Source of the DNA: Desulfosarcinaceae bacterium
GTDB lineage: Bacteria > Desulfobacterota > Desulfobacteria > Desulfobacterales > Desulfosarcinaceae
NCBI GenBank assembly: GCA_030066015.1
Contig: JASJCL010000019.1
Span: forward strand, 28,947 to 92,946
DNA: 64,000 nucleotides
Reading direction: 5' to 3'
Part shown: positions 33,607 to 43,304 of the stretch, piece after piece
Numbering within the stretch: position 1 is the first letter of the stretch
How the letters are laid out: each line of letters begins with the position of its first letter
Notes under the pieces: generated by a model
What the model was told of the DNA's origin: nothing
The model's database searches: none
The model's input: the letters and a program-made list of their open reading frames with translations, nothing else
Made by a program: the position numbers and the translations under genes

Positions 33607-34228
33607 GGCGTTCGCGGGCCTCCAGATAGGACAGAACTTCCTGGGTGGCGGCGATATCGCCCTTGTCCTGGTAGGTGGCGATACGCTCGAGCTCTTGAGG
33701 GATGAGATCACGGCGCCGCGCGCTGCGGGCTCCCTGGGAGTGGCGGCAGGGTGCCAGAAGAGGCTGCGGCGTTGCGGGACAGCTGTACAGCTCGACCTGC
33801 AGGCGGGCATCGAGGGCCACGCTGATGGCGGTCATGAAGGCACGCACCTGATGGAAGGGAGCGGCCGTCACACCCACGCGGGTGTAGCGCTTGGTACGGA
33901 GGTGGTCCATGAGGGCCTGGGCTTCGATACGGGTGTGCAGAATGGCGGAATCTGCCGGCGGCAGCGGGTGGATATCCTCGGGCGCGACGCCCAGGGCGGT
34001 GAGCGCCGCTTCCCATGGGGCGAATCCCGGGTAGCCGCTGCGGGCCCCGCCGGCCAGCATGAGGAGCTGCAGACCGGGAGTTTCGCGATAAAGACGATGT
34101 GCGGTTTCGAAGGTCGCGGATTGATTGTCCACCGTCTGGCCGAAGAGAAAGAGGGCTTCCAGCCCATCGGCGGGCAATGGATCGCTGAGGGCGCGCAGGA
34201 AAAGCTCAGCTTGTTCAACGGGTTGCAT
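33596..34228 (-). CDS. DUF218/YdcF-like protein
   Basis: 210 aa. The pattern follows DUF218: EALFLFGQTVDN, a Leu-rich strand and glycines (LQLLMLAGGARSGYPG), ADSAILHTRIEAQAL and GVTAAPFHQVRAFMTA, where the Thr/His residues form the putative active site. No signal or membrane helix is present, unlike many envelope-linked YdcF proteins. It overlaps the upstream gene by 14 bp and the downstream gene by 11 bp. SD AGGAG is present. Confidence 0.7.
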   Translation of the reverse strand: MQPVEQAELFLRALSDPLPADGLEALFLFGQTVDNQSATFETAHRLYRETPGLQLLMLAGGARSGYPGFAPWEAALTALGVAPEDIHPLPPADSAILHTRIEAQALMDHLRTKRYTRVGVTAAPFHQVRAFMTAISVALDARLQVELYSCPATPQPLLAPCRHSQGARSARRRDLIPQELERIATYQDKGDIAATQEVLSYLEARERHGR

Positions 34229-35096
34229 GGCGACTCCTGTCAAGTAGGGGCGCTGCCGTGGCCTGGGCGAGGGCCGCCGCGGCGCGGTCGATGGCGGTCT
34301 CGAGGCGGTGACGGGCTGCTTCCGCTTCATCCGGGCTGTCGAAGCTGCTGCCCAGCTCCTGATGCATGGCAGCGGTGATGGGGTCGGTGATGGCCGCCGT
34401 TTTGACGGATCGTCGGTGCGCTCCATCGTTGAAAAGGTAATGGATTCTGGCCGTGGTTTGGTCCCCCTGCCGTCGATAGGGCCAATCGATCTTCAAGGTG
34501 AGGAGTCGCCGAAGTGCCGCCCCGGCCGATGATGTTACGGCCACCCGCATTGGATCGATGGCGTGGCCCAGCCGTGATTCGACCCTTTCGAGCAGCAGGG
34601 TCACCAGTCGGGTCTCGGTGACGATCAGGCCGTAGGGGTACCAGTGGGAGAATAGCTGGGTCAGAAGATGCTGGTATCGGCGGGCCATGCTGCGGCTGGC
34701 GGGGCAGAAATAGGTCCGGCAGGTGAAGCTGCCGTAATAGCTCAAACCACGCAGGTCTAAGCCCCGATTGCCCCTTGCCAGGGGATGGAGCAGACAACCG
34801 ACCCTTAGGGGTTGCGCGCCGATAAGTCCCAGGAAAGGACAGTGATGAAAATCCGCCAGCGGCGGCGGACCGGCCCGTCGGGCCGCCCACCGTGCGAAGG
34901 CGTCTATGGGGCCGATCTCACGCGGCACTTCGGCGAAACGGGCCGCGCGTTCCGTCAGCAGCGCCGTGATGGTGGGCTGATCGTTTTTCGCTACATTGTA
35001 GAGGCCGCAGCAGGCCCCGCAACTCGTGGTGGCGTCCACCTGGCAGAGGTAAACCCGAGGGGAGGTTACGCTATGGGGGGAAACCGCGGCAACCAT
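34215..35096 (-). CDS. Cys-rich YkgJ-like (CxxCxxCC-type) metal-binding protein
   Basis: 293 aa. Cysteines cluster as C26-G-A-C29-C30, C86 (HHCPFLG), C101 (VGCLLHP) and C126 with C131 (CRTYFCP); this order resembles the putative Fe/Zn-binding YkgJ domain. The C-terminal 150 residues are not recognised. The start is uncertain: ATG 35096 is used here, but a TTG at 35132 and a later GTG are in frame, and none has a good SD. It heads a chain of four overlapping genes ending in ybaK. The galE promoter lies in the divergent gap. Confidence 0.68.
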   Translation of the reverse strand: MVAAVSPHSVTSPRVYLCQVDATTSCGACCGLYNVAKNDQPTITALLTERAARFAEVPREIGPIDAFARWAARRAGPPPLADFHHCPFLGLIGAQPLRVGCLLHPLARGNRGLDLRGLSYYGSFTCRTYFCPASRSMARRYQHLLTQLFSHWYPYGLIVTETRLVTLLLERVESRLGHAIDPMRVAVTSSAGAALRRLLTLKIDWPYRRQGDQTTARIHYLFNDGAHRRSVKTAAITDPITAAMHQELGSSFDSPDEAEAARHRLETAIDRAAAALAQATAAPLLDRSRHATR

Positions 35097-35151
35097 GGCG
35101 GATGGCTTCGCATAAATTGGGCAGCGGGTCAACGGTTAGCGTGGCCGGCGG

Positions 35152-35180
35152 TTGACCCTGGCCGGCCCTGGGGGTATAGG
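35152..35180 (+). promoter_or_regulatory. Sigma-70 promoter of galE
   Basis: TTGACC (35152-35157), 17-bp spacer, TATAGG (35175-35180), 45 bp before the galE ATG. Confidence 0.7.
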
Positions 35181-35225
35181 CTTAGGGCATCGATCTCAAC
35201 CTGCGCGAAAGGACACTGTGACAAG

Positions 35226-36245
35226 ATGAAGACCATTTTGGTGACCGGCGGCGCCGGTTATATCGGCAGTCACACGTGTGTGGAACTGCTGACGGGCGGT
35301 TTTGATGTGGTCATCGTGGACAACTTGGCCAACAGCAAGCCAGCGGCGCTGCGGCGCATTGCGGAACTGGCCGGCCGGGCACCGGTCTTTCACCAGGTCG
35401 ATCTGTTGAATGCGGACGCACTGGGCGAGGTTTTTGATGCACACCCGGTGGACGCCGTTATCCACTTTGCCGGCCTGAAGGCGGTGGGTGAGTCGGTGGA
35501 GATCCCGCTGGCCTACTACCACAACAACATCACCGGCACCCTGGTACTGGTCAAGCAGATGCAGGCCCGGGGGATCCACCACCTAGTGTTCAGCTCCTCG
35601 GCCACGGTCTACGGCGACCCCCACAGCGTGCCCATCACGGAGGGCTTCCCGCTGTCGGCCACCAACCCTTATGGACGTACCAAGCTGATGATCGAAGAGA
35701 TTCTAAGGGACCTTGCCCGCTCCGATCCCGCCTGGCAGATTGCCCTGCTGCGCTATTTCAATCCGGTGGGGGCCCATGCCAGCGGCCGCATCGGCGAGGA
35801 TCCCAGCGGGATCCCCAATAATCTGGTGCCCTACATCTCACAGGTGGCCGTGGGACGGCTGGCCGAGCTTTCGGTTTTCGGCGACGATTACGATACGCCC
35901 GACGGCACTGGGGTGCGGGATTTCATTCACGTGGTCGATCTGGCCCAGGGGCATCTGGCCGCCCTACGGCGGCTGGTAGAGACACCCGGACTGGTCACCT
36001 ACAATCTCGGTACCGGCACGGGCTACAGTGTTCTTGAGATGGTCAAGGCGTTCGAAGCGGCCTGCGGCAAGGTCCTGCCCTATCGTATCGTGGACCGCCG
36101 CCCGGGCGACATCGGCACCTGCTTTGCGGATCCGAGCAAGGCGAAGGCGGAGCTGGGGTGGGAAGCCAAGCGGGGTATCGCCGAGATGTGCATGGACGCC
36201 TGGCGCTGGCAGATGGGCAATCCTGATGGTTACCCGGAAGTTTGA
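35226..36245 (+). CDS. galE: UDP-glucose 4-epimerase
   Basis: 339 aa. Short-chain dehydrogenase fold: NAD motif [10 protein letters not shown] at residues 8-17, catalytic Ser/Thr in [10 protein letters not shown], YxxxK in [12 protein letters not shown], then the GalE-specific [18 protein letters not shown] and [16 protein letters not shown]. It interconverts UDP-glucose and UDP-galactose. An AAGGAC stands about 13 bases before ATG 35226. Its 3' end overlaps the convergent udk gene by 16 bp. Confidence 0.95.
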   Translation: MKTILVTGGAGYIGSHTCVELLTGGFDVVIVDNLANSKPAALRRIAELAGRAPVFHQVDLLNADALGEVFDAHPVDAVIHFAGLKAVGESVEIPLAYYHNNITGTLVLVKQMQARGIHHLVFSSSATVYGDPHSVPITEGFPLSATNPYGRTKLMIEEILRDLARSDPAWQIALLRYFNPVGAHASGRIGEDPSGIPNNLVPYISQVAVGRLAELSVFGDDYDTPDGTGVRDFIHVVDLAQGHLAALRRLVETPGLVTYNLGTGTGYSVLEMVKAFEAACGKVLPYRIVDRRPGDIGTCFADPSKAKAELGWEAKRGIAEMCMDAWRWQMGNPDGYPEV

Positions 36246-36898
36246 ACCGCACCCGGGGCGAGGGTGTGGCGGAAAGCGGCGAGAATCTCTTCGGCAGCGG
36301 CATCGATGGTAACGCCGGGTGCGACCACCAGGTCGGCCTGTTCGCGGGTGGGGGCCACATGGGCACGGAACATGGGTCCCACGCTTTCGCCGCATTGGCG
36401 CAAGATGTCTGCCAGGCTTCTGCCGCGGGTTTTAAGATCCCGTTCGATGCGGCGGATGAGGCGCACATCCGACCACTCGTCCAGGAACACCTTAAAGTCG
36501 AAGAGGGGCTGTAAGGCCGGCAAGGCGTAGATGAGAATCCCCTCCAAAATGAGAACATCTGCAGGCGCGACGTGGGTCGTGGCATCCGCCCGTGTATGGC
36601 GGGCATAGTCATAGCAGGGCTTGGCGATGGGGCGTCCGCTCTTCAGGGTCCGCATCTGTTCGCAGAGCAGGGCCGCGTCAAGGGCCTGGGGGTGGTCGAA
36701 ATTCACCTGAGTGCGGGCTTCCCGGCTGAGGTGGCTGAGATCCCTGTAATAGGCATCGGCGTCGACGATGGCCACCCGCAGCGGCGCGAGACCCCGCGCC
36801 ACAGCGTGGGCGATGGTGGTTTTGCCGGAGCCCGTACCACCGGCGATGCCCATTAGGATGGCGCCATTGGCGTGGCCTGACTTGGCGGTCGGCGTCAT
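36230..36898 (-). CDS. udk: Uridine kinase-like P-loop kinase
   Basis: 222 aa. Walker A is [12 protein letters not shown] (residues 17-28); [26 protein letters not shown] and [13 protein letters not shown] match uridine kinases, and the LID segment [15 protein letters not shown] is present. It should phosphorylate uridine/cytidine. The first 15 residues are not typical, and a start at Met16 (36853) is possible; neither has a strong SD. It overlaps galE tail-to-tail. Confidence 0.9.
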   Translation of the reverse strand: MTPTAKSGHANGAILMGIAGGTGSGKTTIAHAVARGLAPLRVAIVDADAYYRDLSHLSREARTQVNFDHPQALDAALLCEQMRTLKSGRPIAKPCYDYARHTRADATTHVAPADVLILEGILIYALPALQPLFDFKVFLDEWSDVRLIRRIERDLKTRGRSLADILRQCGESVGPMFRAHVAPTREQADLVVAPGVTIDAAAEEILAAFRHTLAPGAVQTSG

Positions 36899-36992
36899 GT
36901 GGGGACGGTCTTTCTGTGCAATGGGAGATCGCTCGCGTTGGGGCGACTATAGAGAGGCTTGAGATTCCTGTCAATTCCGTGAGGGAGGACCC

Positions 36993-37376
36993 ATGACGGC
37001 AGTCACTTGGAAAGCCGTGCCGGTGCATCGCGACGCGCGCGGCGCCGTGTTCGAACCCATCGCAGAGGCGCTGCTCAGTCGGCAGCGCAATATTCACGTG
37101 GTGATCAATCGTCCCGGCGCCGTGCGGGGCAATCATTATCATCGCCAGACAACGGAGCGGATCTGCGTGAGCGGCCCGGGGCGGGTCCACTACCGCCGCG
37201 ACGAAACGATCGTGACGGTGCCCATAGAAGCAGACGCGGTGGTTTGCTTTTATTTCCCGCCGGGCGTGGCGCACGCCATCGAGAACACTGGCGAATCCGA
37301 CCAAGTGCTGGTCGCCCTCAGCGACAAGCCGCACGATCCCCAGTCGCCGGATTCGGTTCCGGCGAGTGTGGTGTGA
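36993..37376 (+). CDS. Cupin-fold sugar-epimerase-like protein
   Basis: 127 aa. A single cupin barrel with GNHYHRQTTERICVSGPGRVHY and PPGVAHAIENTG, the two conserved metal-binding strands. It resembles small polysaccharide-biosynthesis cupins (WxcM/FdtA type), so a nucleotide-sugar epimerase or isomerase role is possible. SD GGGAGG before the ATG. It is followed 56 bp later by the queuosine gene. Confidence 0.78.
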   Translation: MTAVTWKAVPVHRDARGAVFEPIAEALLSRQRNIHVVINRPGAVRGNHYHRQTTERICVSGPGRVHYRRDETIVTVPIEADAVVCFYFPPGVAHAIENTGESDQVLVALSDKPHDPQSPDSVPASVV

Positions 37377-37432
37377 ATGCGAGCCCACCGGGTAACCCCA
37401 GCAGCGACAGGCATTTCGGGAGGTGTCGAGCG

Positions 37433-38392
37433 ATGGACGTGTTCGCGGAGATTCGCAGCGCCTGCGCCTGGGTATCCGAAGGCGCCCGCTGGGTTCGGAT
37501 CCACGAGGAGCGTCTCGCGGACTATGCCGCGCAACTGCCCCTGGAGGCCCTTGCAAACACGGAGATGGACTGGGAACATCATTTCCGGGGGGAGACGGCG
37601 GACACCGTGGCCTACTTCCTTTGTCTGGCTGCCGTTAATTTTGGTTCGGGCTACTTTCCCCATCTTACCAAACGGCCGGGCATGTCGGGCTACTATACCA
37701 TCGCGACCCATCTGCGGGATCGGTTCGTCGACCAAGGGCCCTTCGGGGTGGATGAACTTTGCACCATGCGCCCGGAGCGCCTGAGCCGCATCTTTCGCCA
37801 GCCATTGCAGACACCGGCCATCCGTGAACTGCTGGATCACTTCAGCCGGGCCCTGCGGCAGTTGGGGCGGCTGTTGGGGGCGGATTTTCAGGGGCGCTGT
37901 CTGAACCTCGTCGAAGCGGCGGCGGGATCCGCGGAGCGCCTGGTCGGGATTCTGACGCGGATGTCCTATTTCGATGACCGGCCCCTGTACCGGGGTCGGC
38001 AGATTCCCCTCTTCAAGCGGGCCCAGCTGGCCGCCGCCGATCTCAGCCTGGCATTTCGCGGCGCTGCGCCGGGTCGATTTCACGATCTGGCGCGCTTGAC
38101 AATGTTTGCCGACAACCTGGTGCCGCATGTGCTGCGCATGGACGGGCTTCTCTCCTACCGGCCGGGGCTGCTGGCCCGAATTCAGTCCGGTGTCCAGATC
38201 CCTGCCGGGAGTCCCGAGGAGGTCGAGCTGCGGGCCTGCGCCGTCCATGCCGTGGAACTGCTGCGGGCAGCGCCTGCCGCCCGCGCACTGGATGTCACGG
38301 CCCAGCAGCTGGATTATCTCCTCTGGCATCGCGGTCAACAGCGGCTTTACAAATCCGTGCCCCGCCACCGGACACGCACGATCTTCTACTAG
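37433..38392 (+). CDS. Queuosine salvage N-glycosylase/hydrolase family protein (DUF2419)
   Basis: 319 aa. The C-terminus reads TAQQLDYLLWHRGQ to YKSVPRHRTRTIFY, close to the ending typical of this family (queuosine 5'-phosphate N-glycosylase, Qng1/DUF2419). The core includes MDWEHHFRGETADTVAYFL, RPGMSGYYTIATHLR and MFADNLVPHVLRMDG, where the acidic active-site residues lie. The family frees queuine from queuosine monophosphate, so the organism can probably recycle this tRNA base. GGGAGGTG is well placed before the ATG at 37433. Confidence 0.87.
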   Translation: MDVFAEIRSACAWVSEGARWVRIHEERLADYAAQLPLEALANTEMDWEHHFRGETADTVAYFLCLAAVNFGSGYFPHLTKRPGMSGYYTIATHLRDRFVDQGPFGVDELCTMRPERLSRIFRQPLQTPAIRELLDHFSRALRQLGRLLGADFQGRCLNLVEAAAGSAERLVGILTRMSYFDDRPLYRGRQIPLFKRAQLAAADLSLAFRGAAPGRFHDLARLTMFADNLVPHVLRMDGLLSYRPGLLARIQSGVQIPAGSPEEVELRACAVHAVELLRAAPAARALDVTAQQLDYLLWHRGQQRLYKSVPRHRTRTIFY

Positions 38393-38401
38393 GTCGGTTG
38401 T

Positions 38402-39247
38402 TCAGATCAGAAAGCGGTAGTACAGGCCGCTGCCCAGGGCCCATGTCAGCACCACGAGGGTGACGATGAGGCAGCCGAAGAACGCCAGGCGGTGCAGAAA
38501 TCCGGTCGATCGCCGCTCCGTATAGCCCATCAGCGCCGCCAGCAAAGCGCCGGCCAGCATCCCCCCACCATGGCCCCAGTTGTTGATTCCCGGCACCAGG
38601 ACACCGAACACGAAAATGGCGATGGCCCAACCTCCCAACTGCTTGGAGATCGCCTGGCCGTAGATCCCGCCGCGGCTCCAGCCATAGTAGATGGCGGCGC
38701 CGATGAGGCCACAAACCGCCGCCGAAGCCCCGATGGTGAAAGGGACGCCCGCCAGATAGGAGATGTAAAAGCCGATCACTCCGCTGAGGGTATAGATACT
38801 GAACATCCTCTGGGTGCCGAACTCGCGATCCACCAGGCCGGCTACCTGCCGAAGGGCCATCATATTGAAGAGGATGTGGAGAAGGCCGCCGTGGAGGTAG
38901 TTGGCCGACAGCAGGGTCCACCAACGCTGGGCCTGATCGATGGGAAGCGTACCGGTCGCACCCAACTGCAGAAGGCTGGTGCTTTCAGGTGCCAGCAGAA
39001 AGAGGGGGTTCATGGAGATACCGATACGGCGTGTATTGAAGAGAAGGGTAAGGAGAAAAAAAGCGATGTTGACGGCGATCACGACACGGATCAGTTGATC
39101 CCCATCAAGAATGCTGCGCAGCCCGACGATGTTTTTCCAGGCCGCCCCTGGCCGGGAGTGGCCGCAGTAAGGGCAGCGCGCCTCATCGCGGCTGACCAGC
39201 CGTCGGCACTGGGGGCAGAGGATGGAGTTGCGTTTTGAATCGGTCAT
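38402..39247 (-). CDS. Rhomboid-family intramembrane protease with N-terminal zinc ribbon
   Basis: 281 aa. The N-terminus carries a zinc ribbon (C11-PQ-C14, C25-PY-C28), then a six- to seven-helix rhomboid core. The catalytic Ser175 is in IGASAAVCG, His226 in NNWGHGGG, and the HGGLLHILFN segment (H119, H124, N128) supplies the oxyanion helpers. It should cleave membrane-embedded substrates. The zinc ribbon probably faces the cytoplasm. It ends 9 bp from the convergent queuosine gene. SD AGGA. Confidence 0.9.
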   Translation of the reverse strand: MTDSKRNSILCPQCRRLVSRDEARCPYCGHSRPGAAWKNIVGLRSILDGDQLIRVVIAVNIAFFLLTLLFNTRRIGISMNPLFLLAPESTSLLQLGATGTLPIDQAQRWWTLLSANYLHGGLLHILFNMMALRQVAGLVDREFGTQRMFSIYTLSGVIGFYISYLAGVPFTIGASAAVCGLIGAAIYYGWSRGGIYGQAISKQLGGWAIAIFVFGVLVPGINNWGHGGGMLAGALLAALMGYTERRSTGFLHRLAFFGCLIVTLVVLTWALGSGLYYRFLI

Positions 39248-39280
39248 GGGTATCCTGATTGGCCATTTACAGCGGACGGA

Positions 39281-40240
39281 TTACCACTGCCATTGAACCG
39301 GGTTGTCGTCGAGCAAATCGGTCACCGTGCGGCCGATAGTATCCATCTCCGCGAGCGTGTCCGCGGTGAGGGAAATTTCCATGGCGGCGGCGTTGCCAAT
39401 GGACTGCTCGGCGCTACGGGCGCCGGCAATGGCGCAAGTGTATGGCTGGGCGATCACCCAGGCGAGGGCCAATTGGGCGAGAGTGACCTCATACACGTTC
39501 GCAATGGATCGCAGGCGTTCCAACGCCGTCAAAACGGTGGGGTAGATATCGGGCTGAAAGAGACGATTGGCCTTGCGGTGATCGCCCTTGGCGAATTCGA
39601 GCGTTGGGCCGAACTTGCCGGCAAGAATTCCCTGGGCCATGGGAGAATAGGCCAAGGTGGTGATCTCTTCTGTGCGGCACCAGGTGAGGGTGTCCTTCTC
39701 CATGCTACGCCAGAAGAGCGAGTAGGGAGGCTGCAGGCTCTCGATGGGTGCGTACGCGCGCGCCGCTTCGAGGAGGTTGCGGTCGAAATTGGAGACGCCG
39801 ATCGCCCGAATTTTGCCCTGCTCCTTAAGCGTCATGAGCGCGTCCAGGGATTCTTCCAGCGGCACAGCGGGGTGGCCGAAAGATCCCGGTGGCCAGTGGA
39901 TCTGGTACAGATCGATGTAGTCGGTGCCCAGGTTGCGCAGAGAGCGCTCACAGGCCGCGACGACCTGATTACGGGCCAGGTGGTTGGAAAAAACTTTTGT
40001 CGCGAGGATGACGTGATCGCGCACGTCAGCCAGTGCCTTGCCGACGATGCGTTCGGAGTGACCGTTTCCATAAACCTCAGCCGTATCGAAGGTGGTGATA
40101 CCGGCATCGAAGGCCGCCCGGATCGCCTTGAGACTCTCCGCGTCCTCAATGCCACTCCACATGGCCTTGCCGGATTGCCAGGTTCCCATGATAACGGTCG
40201 ACAGCTGAATGTCGGTGGATCCCAGGGGGCGGGTGCGCAT
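39281..40240 (-). CDS. Aldo/keto reductase
   Basis: 319 aa. The catalytic tetrad is intact: D52 and Y57 (FDTAEVYGNG), K82 (LATKVF) and H115 (YQIHWPP). The NADPH-binding end AIAGARSAEQSIGNAAA is present. The substrate cannot be read; members of this branch reduce sugars, methylglyoxal or other aldehydes. SD GAGGAGAG. It lies 33 bp after the rhomboid start. Confidence 0.9.
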   Translation of the reverse strand: MRTRPLGSTDIQLSTVIMGTWQSGKAMWSGIEDAESLKAIRAAFDAGITTFDTAEVYGNGHSERIVGKALADVRDHVILATKVFSNHLARNQVVAACERSLRNLGTDYIDLYQIHWPPGSFGHPAVPLEESLDALMTLKEQGKIRAIGVSNFDRNLLEAARAYAPIESLQPPYSLFWRSMEKDTLTWCRTEEITTLAYSPMAQGILAGKFGPTLEFAKGDHRKANRLFQPDIYPTVLTALERLRSIANVYEVTLAQLALAWVIAQPYTCAIAGARSAEQSIGNAAAMEISLTADTLAEMDTIGRTVTDLLDDNPVQWQW

Positions 40241-40412
40241 GTCTCTCTCCTCGTTCGATTGGCAGCGTGGGCCGTTGCCCTTAAGTGGTCAGCCCCATCG
40301 GCGGGCCACCTGTCCCGTAGGAACGGCCCCTGACGTTAGGGAGAAGTCTAAACATGCGAAACCGATTTGACAAGTCAATCTTCCCGGCCGCTACCCTGAC
40401 GGGACACCGCCG

Positions 40413-42722
40413 ATGATGCGGGAGATCCGCGTCGGGGTTCGCGATCTGGTGGGATACGTCCTGCGGGGTGGCGATTTGCGGCAGGGCTTCATCGGCACCC
40501 AGCGGGCCATCCAGGGCATCCGCGGCCATCAACAGATTCAGCGAAAGCGGCCGAGCTCCTATCAGGCGGAAGTATTTCTGAGCCACCGCCACGAGACGGC
40601 CGATTTTGCGCTCCAGATCAGCGGTCGGGTCGATGGTCTCCTGGTCAGTGATTCGCAGGTGTTGGTGGAGGAGATCAAAACCACTACGATACCGCTCGCT
40701 CATCTGCGCCAAAAACAGGATCCCACTCATTGGGGACAGGTACTGGTTTACGCGTATATCTACGCCCTGCAGACAGAACTCTCGGACATCACCGTTCGTC
40801 TGACCTATTTTCATCTCGAGTCGGAAGCGGAGCTCGAGCTGGAGCGACGGGTTCCCTTTGAAGAGTTGCAGCAATTTTACAACGACCTGTTGGTGCGCTA
40901 CCTAAAATGGGCGCGCACCTTGTGGGCATGGGCTTTGCGGCGGGATGCGGCCCTTGTCGATTTGCCTTTTCCGTATGCCGGCTATCGGCCGGGACAACGC
41001 CACATGGCGATTCATACCTATCGCCGCATTCGCGACGGTGGCCACCTGATGATCGAGGCACCCACAGGTATCGGCAAAACCATGGGGACCCTCTTTCCGG
41101 CAGCCAAAGCAATGGGCGAAGGGCACGTGGAGAAAATCTTCTATCTCACGGCGCGCACGACGGGTCGTCTCAGTGCTCAGGCAGCTGCTGAAGCGTTGAA
41201 CGCTACGGCCTGCCTCAAAACATTGGTATTGACAGCAAAGGAGAAGATCTGCGCCTATCCCGAATCCGCCTGTTTGCCGGAGGAGTGCCCCCATGCCAGC
41301 GGACATTATGATCGGGTGAATACCGCCATCGAAGCGCTGTTTGACCGCAATTTGGTGACCGCTACTGAGGTGAGTGAGTGCGCACAGCATTACCGCGTCT
41401 GCCCTTTCGAACTCTCCCTGGACCTGGCCCTTTGGATGGATTGCATTATCTGCGACTATAATTACATCTTCGATCCACGGGTACGGTTGCGCCGCTTTCT
41501 CGAGAATGGCGCAACGAACCATACCATCCTCGTTGATGAGGCCCACAACCTGGTGGATCGTGCCCGGGAGATGTTCTCAGCGGTCCTCAACAAGAAGCGT
41601 GTTTTGAGCCTGCGTCGAGAACTCAAGGCCGTTCAGCCTGCCCTGTACAAAACGTTGGGACGTATCAATGCTTGGATGCTCGCTGCCCGCAAGCACTGTG
41701 ATACCGCTGGTGAATCATACGCCAACACCACATCGCCCGACACCCTCTATCCCTATCTAAGGGACTTCCTCCAACGCAGCGAGGTTATTCTATCAGAGAG
41801 AAAAGCGGGCGCCGAGAGTGACGCCTTGCTGGAGCAATACTTCGCTGTTCACCGTTTTCTACGGGTTGCCGAGAAGTACGATGACGCCTATCGGACCTGC
41901 TATCATCGCGTTGGAAGTGACATGAATATCCGCTTGTTCTGCCTGGATCCGGCCAGCCAGCTGGGTGAGATCATTTCGGGTTGCCATAGTACTATCTTCT
42001 TCTCAGCTACCTTGCGACCCGAAGCATATTATCGTCGTCTTTTCGGATTGCCACCGGACGCCGAGGTCGTCAGCCTGCCATCTCCTTTTCCGCCGGAGCA
42101 TCTGGTCCTAAATATCGACAGCCGAATATCCACCCATTACCGCGATCGGCGGAGAACTTGCGAGGCGCTGGCCAAACGGATTCTGGCGGCCATCCGACAC
42201 CCAGGCAACCACCTAATTTTCTTCCCGTCCTACGCCTACCTGGAGATGGTGTTGGAGCGGCTGGCCGCCTTGGCCCCAGATATCGATTACCAGGTCCAAA
42301 CCCCTGAGATGTCCGAAAGTGAACGGCTGACCTTCCTCGATCGCTTCCATGATGCGCCGAAGGTCGGTTGCGTCGGAATGGCTGTCATGGGGGGTATTTT
42401 CGGTGAAGGGATTGATCTCGTGGGCGAACGTCTCATCGGAGCGATCGTCGTGGGCGTGGGGCTGCCCGGGATCGGTATGGAGAGAAATCTGATCGCCGAA
42501 CACTTCACCACCTGCGGCGAGGATGGATTCGCATTCGCTTACCAGTATCCGGGATTCACACGGGTACTGCAGGCGGTGGGGCGCGTCATCCGGACGTCAA
42601 CCGATCGCGGACATGTGCTGCTCATCGACAGACGCTATGCCACCAGCCGCTATCGGCGCCTCATGCCCTCCCATTGGCAACCGAAATGGCTGACTGCCGG
42701 CGACACCCGCATTGAAACCTGA
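40413..42722 (+). CDS. XPD/DinG-type helicase fused to a PD-(D/E)XK nuclease domain
   Basis: 769 aa. Residues about 50-115 form a RecB/Cas4-like nuclease motif: D74, E87-I-K89, and the Q109-VLV-Y113 (QxxxY) signature. The helicase part has Q195, Walker A APTGIGKT (K222) and VDEAHN (375-378). Between these motifs lie C280, C287, C292, C323 and C330, enough for the XPD-type 4Fe-4S cluster. Motif VI reads QAVGRVIRTSTDRG. It should unwind DNA 5'-3' and may cut it, probably in repair; no CRISPR or phage gene is nearby. Start is one of two adjacent ATGs, with a weak SD. Confidence 0.88.
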   Translation: MMREIRVGVRDLVGYVLRGGDLRQGFIGTQRAIQGIRGHQQIQRKRPSSYQAEVFLSHRHETADFALQISGRVDGLLVSDSQVLVEEIKTTTIPLAHLRQKQDPTHWGQVLVYAYIYALQTELSDITVRLTYFHLESEAELELERRVPFEELQQFYNDLLVRYLKWARTLWAWALRRDAALVDLPFPYAGYRPGQRHMAIHTYRRIRDGGHLMIEAPTGIGKTMGTLFPAAKAMGEGHVEKIFYLTARTTGRLSAQAAAEALNATACLKTLVLTAKEKICAYPESACLPEECPHASGHYDRVNTAIEALFDRNLVTATEVSECAQHYRVCPFELSLDLALWMDCIICDYNYIFDPRVRLRRFLENGATNHTILVDEAHNLVDRAREMFSAVLNKKRVLSLRRELKAVQPALYKTLGRINAWMLAARKHCDTAGESYANTTSPDTLYPYLRDFLQRSEVILSERKAGAESDALLEQYFAVHRFLRVAEKYDDAYRTCYHRVGSDMNIRLFCLDPASQLGEIISGCHSTIFFSATLRPEAYYRRLFGLPPDAEVVSLPSPFPPEHLVLNIDSRISTHYRDRRRTCEALAKRILAAIRHPGNHLIFFPSYAYLEMVLERLAALAPDIDYQVQTPEMSESERLTFLDRFHDAPKVGCVGMAVMGGIFGEGIDLVGERLIGAIVVGVGLPGIGMERNLIAEHFTTCGEDGFAFAYQYPGFTRVLQAVGRVIRTSTDRGHVLLIDRRYATSRYRRLMPSHWQPKWLTAGDTRIET

Positions 42723-42770
42723 CCAAAGCTGGTTATGGGATCGTTTGGATAGCGACAAATGGGGAGAACT

Positions 42771-43304
42771 TCAACGGGGAAGGGGCGTCTGGTCAGCGTG
42801 GGTCTGAATCAGGCGGTCAAGCATCGCCTTCTGATCGGCTGTCAGGTCGATGAATTGGATCTGCTGCTGTTTGGTCTTAATGGGTGCAAATGGGCGTCCC
42901 TCGTCGACCTCGGTGTCCCGGATCGTCCGAAAATTGAGATCCTTCAGACAGATGGCGTTCTCCACCAGGATGATATCGACTTTCTTGGCCGGGATCCCCT
43001 TGCTGCGACCAACCGGATAGTGAAACGAGAGTCCGCTGCGACTGACGTTCTTGATTTCACCCAGTTTGACGGGCTTTGATTTGATGACGGCCATGCCGAT
43101 CTCTCCCATACTCATCCCGGAAATATCTTTGAGCTCGCTGGAGCGCGATTGGAGCATGGCGAAGGCGCCTTTTTTCAATCGGTAGCGCTGATGCGCCCGT
43201 CGCTCCCGGCTCTTGCCAACAGTTCGCGCGCCAGATCCCTTTGGCATCTGGGGGCGAGATGGGGTTTGCGGCTCCGTGCTGAAGTCGTGGTTGCGGGATG
43301 CCAT
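42771..43304 (-). CDS. PilZ domain protein
   Basis: 177 aa. PilZ motifs are present: RxxxR as R36-A-H-Q-R40 and NxSxxG as N86, S88, G91 in IKNVSRSGLSF. The N-terminal 35 residues are low-complexity and basic. It should bind c-di-GMP; its target is unknown. RBS AAGGAGG is strong. Confidence 0.8.
   Translation of the reverse strand: MASRNHDFSTEPQTPSRPQMPKGSGARTVGKSRERRAHQRYRLKKGAFAMLQSRSSELKDISGMSMGEIGMAVIKSKPVKLGEIKNVSRSGLSFHYPVGRSKGIPAKKVDIILVENAICLKDLNFRTIRDTEVDEGRPFAPIKTKQQQIQFIDLTADQKAMLDRLIQTHADQTPLPR

Noticed and set aside
40413..42722. Helicase-nuclease as part of a CRISPR or phage-defence island
   Set aside because: No repeats, cas genes or defence partners within 10 kb on either side.
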